Origin: Hymenopellis radicata
Taxonomy: Eukaryota > Basidiomycota > Agaricomycetes > Agaricales > Physalacriaceae
Length of the DNA stretch: 64,000 nucleotides
Assembly (NCBI GenBank): GCA_015501595.1
Contig: JADNRX010000033.1
Span: forward strand, 1 to 64,000
Direction of reading: 5' to 3'
In this document: positions 55,945 to 64,000 of the stretch, piece after piece
How the letters are laid out: every line of letters starts with the position of its first letter
How positions within the stretch are numbered: position 1 is the stretch's first letter
Position numbers and translations under genes: made by a program
The notes under the pieces: model-generated
What the model saw: the letters and a program-made list of their open reading frames with translations, nothing else
Database searches by the model: none
Told to the model about the DNA's origin: nothing

Positions 55945-57562
55945 TCACTCCCTGAACTCTGACTGCGAACCCTGGGCGGCCAATCGGCTTTCCAGATTTC
56001 TGAAATTCAACCATCAGCATCACCCTCATGCAGGTGCGTAATAAAAATCACATACCGGAGAGATTCTTCCTTGGCAAGCAGTTCTTGTCGCTTCTCGCTG
56101 ATTTCCCTCTGTACTTTGAGTTCAATCTCACGAAGCTGGAAAATCATTAGTCTAATTTGCATCAAACCATTTCATCACAAACCTTCTCTTCTTCGCGGCG
56201 AAGCTGCTCTTCCTTCAGGCGAACACTCTGGGAGGCCATCTCCTCAGGAAGGATGGAAGATTCGCTGTCATTTTGCATGAGCCAATGTAGAGATGTACTT
56301 GCCAAAAACGTACTGAGTGTCTGTATGAACAGTCCTAGACAGTTTCTCGGTACGGTAGGTTTCATATAGAACATCGTGGGTCAATGACTTCAAATCCGCC
56401 AGATGAGAGCTACGAAACGTAAATCAACACCCGCAATGAGCTCAACAGGAGATAACGTACTTGAGAAGCGCACTCCTCAACCTACTAAAGTCGGAGTGTT
56501 GCGGGTTGTCGACTTCAGCTATACCCCAAGGATAAATTCGAGCGCGGACAGGTTGTCCGTCAATTTCAATCTCCTCCTCCGAGCCGATCACAGCGAAAGG
56601 AAGTAAAGCCTGTCAACAAGCTGAACTGAACATCCAAAAGATAAATGACAGACGAAACATACGCGAAGCTCGCTGTTGTCTTGAATCGTGTCTTCGTCGT
56701 CCTCTTCAACGTCGTAAGGGAAGTTGTATACAGGAATGTCGTAGTGTTCGATATCTTCCATGATCTAGAAAGCGCGTCAGCACATCCGTTAGCACGTCTT
56801 GCACGTGGGCCACTTTACCCTCTTCTTGAAGCCTCGGAGTTCGGATGGCGTTAAAGAGTCGGCTTTTCCCACAACGGGGATAACGTTGACACGGGGCGAA
56901 AGGCGGCGCATGAGTTCAATGTCCATTTCCCTCAGGCTAAAAAGTGTTTGAGCTCAAGAGCAGGTCAAGTGGGGAGGCGCACATACGAATGACCCGTTGG
57001 GGGATGAAATACAAAAGAGCGTGGACTCGGTTGTCGCGGAAGCGGGGGTTACGCTTGATACGGGATTCTTCAGCCAAAATATCATCGTACTGGCGCTCAA
57101 GGTATCCGACAATTTCCTGGAAACTAGAGAAATCGTGTAAGACGTATTGAGAGGCCAAGAGAGACTCTCTTACGCGAATTCGTTGTCAATGTTGTCACCA
57201 AAGCCTGGTGTGTCAACGATGGTCAGAGCGATGCGAACACCGTCCTCTTCAAGCTCTGACGGAATATCATGAACGACTTGAAATTGCCGGTACATGAACG
57301 GTGCATACCAACGTTGACGGGCTTGATACGGATTCCCTCTTCCTGGTGGGCAGTATCCGGGTTGTCCGCAATTTTGTGTGCCAGCACCTCAGACTCGCAA
57401 AGAGTATTCACAAAGGTGGTCCGACCAGTTCCTGACGCCCCAACCACCATCATCGTGAACTGGAGGCCCTTCTTGACTATTTCGCATACATAAGGACATA
57501 ACCAGGTGTGAACGTGCCTGAAGCGTACCCTTGTTTCCTCTGCGCCGACCAGCGAAAGACAT
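55945..57562 (-). CDS. Septin, Cdc11 (AspA) type
   Basis: GTP-binding cytoskeletal protein of the septin ring. The first exon encodes MSFAGRRRGNKG. The core then follows: KKGLQFTMMVVGASGTGRTTFVNTLC, the insert with EEGIRIKPVNV, ALTIVDTPGFGDNIDNE (G3 DTPG), AFQEIVGYLERQYDDILAEESRIKRNPRFRDNRVHALLYFI, DIELMRRLSPRVNVIPVVGKADSLTPSEL (G4 GKAD), and MEDIEHYDIPVYNFPYD. The septin unique element comes next (LRALLPFAVIGSEEE, VRARIYPWGIAEVDNPQHSDFSRLRSALL, SHLADLKSLTHDVLYETYRTEKL). A C-terminal coiled coil (LKEEQLRREEEK, LREIELKVQREISEKRQELLAKEESLRNLESRL) ends SEFRE. The P-loop has Arg in place of the usual Lys (GTGRTT), as in Cdc11 members, which are thought to bind but hardly hydrolyse nucleotide. At least eight short introns. 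Confidence 0.88.
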
Positions 57563-57661
57563 TTTGGCAAGGACGTATTGGTGCAAGGGAGAAACGCAAC
57601 CCTGCTCTATTTCAAAGTCCGCTAAAGGCACTGCGGCGAACAGCTCGGAAAGTTTACTTAT

Positions 57662-57922
57662 TTAACTAGATTCTTCTACCAAGACGCTTCTCGATACGTA
57701 GGTACTATGATGGGGGTAATAGGGTATCGCCATTGGTCGAGTAACGTAGTCAGATTTCGGGATTATGTAGCGCGGCTCGAGAGAAGACAAAACCTCGTAA
57801 GAATTTCTGACTCGGCTAGCGCGACGATGGTCTAGCAGTGTCGTAACGAGAGCGGCGACCGCCATCACGAGAAAACTGATTGTTGTAAGGCTGAAGATAC
57901 GTACAAGTCGACCAACGACCAA
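57662..57922 (-). CDS. Possible small single-pass membrane protein
   Basis: Open frame of 86 codons starting MVVGRLVRIFSLTTISFLVMAVAALVTTLLD, which predicts one N-terminal membrane helix, followed by a short Arg/Tyr-rich tail (RRASRVRNSYEVLSSLEPRYI, then PMAIPYYPHHSTYV). It lies upstream of the septin on the same strand and about 140 bp from the oppositely oriented MSH1 start. No family recognised; it could be a real small protein or chance. Confidence 0.35.
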   Translation of the reverse strand: MVVGRLVRIFSLTTISFLVMAVAALVTTLLDHRRASRVRNSYEVLSSLEPRYIIPKSDYVTRPMAIPYYPHHSTYVSRSVLVEESS

Positions 57923-58062
57923 GGTGGTACTTAGTTCGAAGTTAGAACGCTATTCCGCCATTGCCGCATGGAATTATAATCACATGACCGGCTCGCTCAC
58001 TTTTTGATTTGAATTTCCACGACCAAGCGCTTGTGCTTTCTGACAGCGACTCTGTGCGGTGC

Positions 58063-61000
58063 ATGGTGTTGCTGCGGCGGTCGTTGCGCGTCCCGCTGTC
58101 TATTGTCCGACATGTACGACTTTTGACCACAGGCGACCCTAACACAACACCACCAACTGTGCCTACGCAAGAAACCGCGCTCAGCGTAAACGGTGTCAAG
58201 ACGCGGAAGAATTACGCGGAACTTCCAACATCTCGTATTCTTCCTGACGGCTCACTTGCTGCCCCGCTTCCAGACTGGAGAACGGGCCCAGATGAGGAAT
58301 GTACGCGGTTGGTTGCACGTTGGGAAACACGTTAATTGACGCTTCGCAACAGTATCGACGCCTCCAAAGCGTAGAAGACGGAAGACGGACATTACAATAG
58401 ACTCTGACAACGTGTTAGCAGAGCCGCCAAAGGTCAAACGGTCCAGGCGAAGTAAAGTCGCAGCCTGCGAAGTCGAGGGTTCCGAGGCTTCAACTTGCGA
58501 AACGAAAGCAAGACGCGCGCGAAAGAAGACTCCTCCGGAAGACGGCGAACAACGTGGTGAGCCTGTTACACCGTGTATCGTGCTCATTTGAACATCATTT
58601 CAAGCTGACATGTCCGGCCCAAACGGCGCCGATCGAAAAAGTCTGAAGAGCAAGAAGGTTAGAATCTTGTGACTTCGGTTCATCGTTAGTCTTATGATGG
58701 AACAGAGGAGACGGCATTCGTCGACGAACTGAGCTCAAAACCGAAGAACACGCTTGCTAAGGAGATATTGGAAAACCTTGCAAAATTCCCGCATTGCCTT
58801 TTACTGACTCGTGTGGGCCAATTCTACGAGGTACTTCTCAGCTTAGAACTTCTACGTACATACGCTGAAATTCTTCTAGTCATACTTTGAGCAGGCCACG
58901 GAGATCGCTCGTATTCTCAATATAAAGGAAACAACACGTAAATGGGACCAGCGCCGCATCCCTATGTGTGGGTTTCCAATCATGCATCTTGACAAATATC
59001 TCAAGATCATGGTCGAACAAGAGAAGAAATTTGTGGCCATGTGCGAGGAATTTCCACAATATCACCAACCAGGCGTGAAAAGCTTTGAGCGACGCGTCGT
59101 CCGCGTCATCACTCCTGGAACCTTAATCGACGAATCATTTCTGAATCAATACGAGAATAATTATCTTCTCTCTGTCGGACTTCTCGGGGATGCAACGGAT
59201 ATGTCGAACGCGTCACGAAGTCAGCCTGTCGGTCTGGCTTGGATTGATGTCTCAACTGGAGAATTCTATTCTAAATCTACCACCTTTGAGGGCGTGCGGG
59301 ATGATGTTGCGCGTATTGGCCCCAGAGAAATCGTCCTTCACCAATCTTTCCAACAAGATCGAACACATCCCTTGTTCGCTGCCTTGTCTGAGGATAAACA
59401 TTGCATATCGTTCATCGCGCCTGATGAATCACCTTCCGCACAACCGTATCAGCAGGATCCCGATCCCGATGGTGCTCTGCTTCCCAATCCTGTCGATGCA
59501 TCTCTGGAACTTGATGCTGGGGAGGTCACGGCTGGCCCTCGAGAACTCGTTACTGACGAAATCATGACGGCTGCCGAAAACGTTCCATCTGTTTACACAC
59601 CTGAAGAGACCTTGTCCATTGACCTTTTGACGAGTTTTCTCAAGGCTCATCTCCTTGAACACATGCCCATCCTTTCTCGGCCTAATCGAGAAGATACTGG
59701 CGAACGTATGCGCATAGATTCACATACAATCAAAGCCCTAGAAATTCGGGAAAGCATACGTGAAGGCGGAACAACTGGTAGTCTTCTCAGCACCATCAAA
59801 CGCACGGTCACCACCAGTGGGACTAGGCTACTAACGAGATGGCTCGGTAAGCTTGAAACATGGTTTGATTACGCCTTCGTTCACCGTCTTCTAGGTTCGC
59901 CCAGTACATCAATACCAGAAATCAACGCAAGACTATCTCTGGTGGAGTTCTTCCATAATAGGCCGTACTTTAGGGAAGATCTCGTAGAATTCCTACCCGA
60001 ACTCGAGGACGCCAGTAGGATAGTTCAAAAATTCTCATTGGGTCGTGGAGACGCGAGCGATCTCTTAGGCATCAGAAATACCGCTGCCACCTGGTCCGAC
60101 CTTCGCCGACGGATCGAGCAGGAGCGCCTTCTGGAAACGCGGGAGAGAGACAACTTCAACCCCGAGGAATGGTCAAGCCTGGATTCTCTTCTTTCTCGAA
60201 TGGCAAATCTCGATGACCTACACGCCAGAATCGATTCTGCACTTTCAAGGAAGGAGTCAAATGACACTGCAGATCTGGAGGCAACGGAATCAGAAGAAGA
60301 AACACCTAGTGTTGACGTATTCTCGAGGTCATGGCGCTACACCACGACCAAGTGGACGATCAAACCTCAGTACGACTTTTCATCTGAATAGTGTGCTACT
60401 AATGATCGCAGATTTTCAGAAACTCTCCAATCTCTTCATGGCCAGCTAGCCCGTCTTCTGAAAGACAAAGAAGATTTGGAGAACAAGTTGCAATTGCAAT
60501 ATGGTACGTGCCGCCTATAAATTGGGCTACAACATCACTGACAATCGGAGTAGACGCATCTTCTCTTTCACTACGGTCGTCTCCGGGAATCGGCCTCCAT
60601 GTTCACATCGCCAAGTCCAAGAGGGACAGAAAGCGTCTTGACGACGACGCGGCTTTTGTTCCCGTTCAATCCAGCAACTCTACGATCAGCTACTTTTATG
60701 GAGTACGTGTTTTCGTTCTTCCAAGCTGTCCTGTTAACCTCTGCTCAGGAATGGGCGCGTCTTGGTGCCCAAATCTTTGAGACGTCAACGTTACTTGTTG
60801 CGGCTGAGAAAGAGGCTTTCGACACACTGAGGAACGAAGTAAGGCTCATAATTTTCATCGCAAATGACGCCTGATATTCAACACTTTCAGGTCAACGGTC
60901 ATGCACCGCTGTTGCGCCGAAACGCTAGAATCGTGGACGAACTAGATGTAACCTTGGGGTTCGCCAATCTGGCGGCTGAGATGAACTTTGTCAAGCCAAT

Positions 61001-61873
61001 CTTGCGAGACGAGTAAGCCGCTCGCTACACTGTGTTCTTTCTTTAATCGCTTCCCTTAGCCTTACTTTCCGCGTTGATCATGCCAGACATCCCACTGTTG
61101 AACTAGGACTAATGACCTCGGGACGGATGTTCACGTCAAACTCGTTGGAGCTCGGCAGCACCTCGCGAATGCACATCATCACTGGGCCCAACATGGCTGG
61201 CAAGTCGACTTTGCTTCGCCAGACAGCCCTCGTTTCCCTTCTCGCTCAAGCAGGTTGTTTTGTGCCGGCCGCCTACGCGGAACTCGGCATAGTAGACCAG
61301 CTGTTTGCGCGGATCGGCGCGAAGGATGATTTGTTCCATGACAGAAGCACTTTCATGGTGGAAATGCTAGAGACCGCCGAGATCCTTCGGCGGGCAACAC
61401 CTCGAAGTCTAGTCATTATGGATGAAGTGGGTCGTGGGACGACTGTGAAGGATGGACTTGCGTTGGCATATGCGACGATCCATCATCTTGTGACAGTTAA
61501 TCAGTGTCGAGCGCTGTTCGCGACGCATTTTAACGAGTTGGCCGACATGCTGGGGTACACTGAAAGCGAAGCTAGCCTACTGAGTCCATTTGACACGGTG
61601 TCATTCTTTTGTACGACGGTAGATGAAGCGACGGTGCGTTTCACATGTCGAAGTTGTGAAGTTGAAATTTACTGATTGTTCTCTTGATAGGGAGGACGTT
61701 TTGCTTATTCGTACCGCGTGCGGCCTGGTGTGAACAGGGACAGCCATGGATTGAAAGTCGCCCTCCTTGCTGACATGCCCGCGAGCGCACTAAACGTCGC
61801 AGAGAAGACGCTTCGGATCCTCAACAGTAAGAGTGATCAGAAATGGAATGTCGGCGAATTTCAGAATATTTGA
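58063..61873 (+). CDS. MSH1: Mitochondrial MutS homologue
   Basis: DNA mismatch-repair ATPase, assigned to MSH1 because of the N-terminal mitochondrial presequence MVLLRRSLRVPLSIVRHVRLLTTG (Arg-rich, no acidic residue). Short exons follow, including a very basic stretch TPPKRRRRKTD and RRARKKTPPEDGE. The mismatch-binding domain has LLLTRVGQFYES-YFEQATEIARILNIKET (F.E motif) and RRIPMCGFPIMHLDKYLKIMVEQ. The connector is FERRVVRVITPGTLIDESFL; lever and clamp follow (SLLSTIKRTVTTSGTRLLTRWL). The C-terminal ATPase has GPNMAGKSTLLRQTA (Walker A), DDLFHDRSTFMVEMLE (signature), VIMDEVGRGTTVKDG (Walker B) and ATHFNELADM. It ends WNVGEFQNI with TGA at 61871-61873. The first intron (58299-58351) joins PDEE to STPPK. 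It is convergent with aconitase, 42 bp apart. Confidence 0.88.
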
Positions 61874-61915
61874 GTACCACCTGTATAGTTATCACATGTA
61901 TTATCTATATTACTT

Positions 61916-64000
61916 TTATTTGGTCATGACAGAGCGTATGTAGTTCAAGGCAGATCCCGCTTGTAACCACTTGAGCTGGTCCGCAGACATAGTGTGGCGG
62001 GCAGTGACGAAAAAGGGTTCACCAACTCTTGGTGTGACCTTGATCTTGATAAGATCATCACTTGTGTTGCCTTTCAGAAGGGCATCTAGTCCAATGGTCT
62101 CAACGGTATCACCAGCTCCAATTCGGCTGTAGTCCGACTTGTCCGCGAACCATAGTGGAAGGACACCTTGTTTCTAGTGGGCGGTCAGCGTGGTGTAGGG
62201 GCAGAAAGCCGACAAGGTTTACCTTGAGATTCGTCTCATGAATACGAGCAAACGAACGCGCAAGGATCATCGCACATCCTGAAAAGATAAATTTCCGAGG
62301 TCCAAATCACGGAAGACATGACATACCGTAGAAACGCGGTTGAAGGGCAGCATGCTCCCTCGCACTTCCTTCGCCATAATTGTCATCTACAATCAGCGCC
62401 CATGGCTGGTTCCTTGCCTTTAGACGCTTAGCAACGCCTGGAATGGTATCGGATATTGGCCCCTTGTTCGTATCGTAGTCGACAGCAACGTTGACATCTC
62501 CACCCTCATCATTGACAGCCTAAGAGAAATCAACGATGGTCTTTGCTTCACGTAGCAGCCGTCTTACCGTGATCACTAAAGAGGAAAAGCCTCAGAGCAC
62601 GCCAAAACAAGGGAATAGATGAACTTACGGAGATTTTCAGAGATGTTAGTAAGATGACCTTTGTACTTCAGCCAAGGGCCCTAAAAGAAAGTGATTTTAG
62701 CACCGCAATAAGCATTCAAACCCTAGAACATCCATACCGCAGCAGATATGTGGTCCGTCGTACACTTTCCACGCACCCTCATGAGAATTCTCAGTGGAGG
62801 CAACTCGAGATTTTGTGAACCTGTGAAGGGACTGGTAAACGGTTCGAGGATCTCCAGTCGCTGTGAATCCTTTTTGATGACAACTTCGGTATCGGGCAGC
62901 GGCTCCGGCGTGGGACTAGGATAGAACGAGACATCTCCGGGAGTGAATCCATTGGTGGGAAGATCCTGCCCCGCAGGCGGTTGGAACTTGAAGCTCTCCC
63001 CAGAAGGCAAGGCGATCGAATCTGTTAAAGGGTTGAAGGACAACTTTCCGGAGAAAGCCATAGCGGTAACGATAGTCGGAGATGCGAGGAAGTTCATCGT
63101 CAACCGGTTGCCATCATTTCGCGACTTGAAGTTGCGGTTGAAGCTTGTCAAGATTGCTAGCAAGTGAAAGATCAAATCATGTCAAACATAGGCGAAGCTG
63201 AATTACCGTTCTCTTCGTCCTTGTTGGCATCTCGTTTCCATTGTCCGATGCATGGACCGCACGCATTGGCAAGGACGACAGCACCAACATCTTCCAATGT
63301 AGACGTAACTTCATCTCGTTCCATGGTGGCGCGAATTTGTTCAGATCCGGGTGTGCACAAGAAGGGGACCTGTGAAGACGAGTTAGTCAAGATAAGATGG
63401 AAGAGTGAGTGACATGCCTGGGTGGTCAACCCCGCCGCTTTGGCTTGTCGTGCCAGATCCGCAACACGCGTCTACGTCTGTTTCAGTATCGAGAAGTAGA
63501 AAATTGCTGGATACTCACCATATCTTCATATGAACTGTTGGTACATGAGCCAATCAGACTTGCGCTCAGTTCGTCCTTCCAGCCTTGCTCCTTGACAAAA
63601 CGACCGAACTGCGATATCGGGGTAGCCAGGTCGGGTGTGAACGGTCCATTGATGGTGGGCTCGAGCTCAGAAAGATTCTGTACAGACCGTGTTTACCTTC
63701 CGCTGCATGACAAGGTAAGAAAGTAAATCTTACAATTGAAATGACTTCGTCGTATTCTGCCCCTTCATCAGGACTCAAGAAACCTTGAGATGCAGCTACA
63801 TCAGCAGCCTGCGCAACTGGAGAGCGGCCCGTAGCTGAGAGATAAGCGCGCATATTTGCGGAGTAAGGGAAAGTAGAGGTCGTTGCGCCCACTTCCGCTC
63901 CCATGTTTGCGATGGTGGCCAAGCCAGTGCATGATTGACTATCAACGCCAGTACCGAAATACTCCAAAATGCGACCTGTCCCACCCTATGCAGACATTAT
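61916..64000 (-). CDS. Aconitate hydratase, 3' part
   Basis: C-terminal part of an aconitase-family [4Fe-4S] enzyme converting citrate to isocitrate; the 5' end is outside the window. Visible in order: [60 protein letters not shown] (first cluster Cys), [35 protein letters not shown] (second and third cluster Cys), [73 protein letters not shown], and [24 protein letters not shown]. The protein ends [10 protein letters not shown] with a stop at 61916-61918. All three cluster cysteines are present. A mitochondrial TCA-cycle role is likely, but the alternative fungal Aco2/homoaconitate branch cannot be excluded without the N-terminus. Many short introns. Confidence 0.88.

Noticed and set aside
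3735..64000. Functional cluster of mitochondrial genes
   Set aside because: CBR1, IMP1, TIM8, MSH1 and aconitase are dispersed among unrelated genes on both strands with no shared promoter arrangement.
1..64000. CRISPR array, prophage or bacterial insertion
   Set aside because: No regularly spaced repeats, no operon-like runs, and spliceosomal introns throughout.

Overview
The window is nuclear DNA of a filamentous basidiomycete, most likely an Agaricomycete. Genes are dense and lie on both strands. Nearly all are split by very short GT-AG introns of about 43-60 nt. The content is typical of mushroom-forming fungi: a secreted GH74 xyloglucanase, RNI-like/F-box leucine-rich-repeat proteins, an LRR-DH-PH Rho exchange factor and long Ser/Pro-rich disordered proteins. 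No bacterial, organellar or viral segment, CRISPR array, rRNA or tRNA gene was recognised.

Layout. 1-7.5 kb: the 3' part of UTP23, a carnosine N-methyltransferase homologue, NADH-cytochrome b5 reductase (CBR1), a polytopic membrane protein and TVP23. 7.8-8.2 kb: a 431-bp hAT-type MITE with 19-bp terminal inverted repeats and an 8-bp target-site duplication. 9.3-11.3 kb: a dual-specificity phosphatase. 12-20 kb: a GH74 locus with a decayed, truncated + strand copy, an LRR gene, and an intact - strand copy. 20.5-25.2 kb: an unknown disordered protein and an intron-rich amino-acid permease whose introns include near-duplicates. 25.5-35 kb: the LRR-RhoGEF, ELP4, IMP1 and a TTC1-like TPR protein. 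35.8-42 kb: an unknown protein, the first INO80 subunit Ies1 homologue, TIM8 and a PlsC-family acyltransferase. 42.7-52 kb: an F-box/LRR protein, a large alpha/beta hydrolase, a single-pass membrane protein and the second Ies1 homologue on the opposite strand. 52.4-64 kb: an MIT-domain protein, a Cdc11-type septin, mitochondrial MSH1 and a partial aconitase.

Several products act in or on mitochondria (CBR1, IMP1, TIM8, MSH1, aconitase), but interspersion with unrelated genes argues against a functional cluster. Neighbours are closely packed: ELP4 and IMP1 start codons are separated by 97 bp, MSH1 and aconitase stop codons by 42 bp, and TIM8 and the acyltransferase by 61 bp. The observations most worth following are the duplicated permease introns, the TIM8 microexons and GC-AG introns, the hAT MITE, the paired Ies1 paralogues, the inverted GH74 gene/pseudogene pair, and a recurring set of single-base frame breaks inside otherwise conserved genes. 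All exon structures were inferred by eye from frame, splice-site and protein-family consistency.
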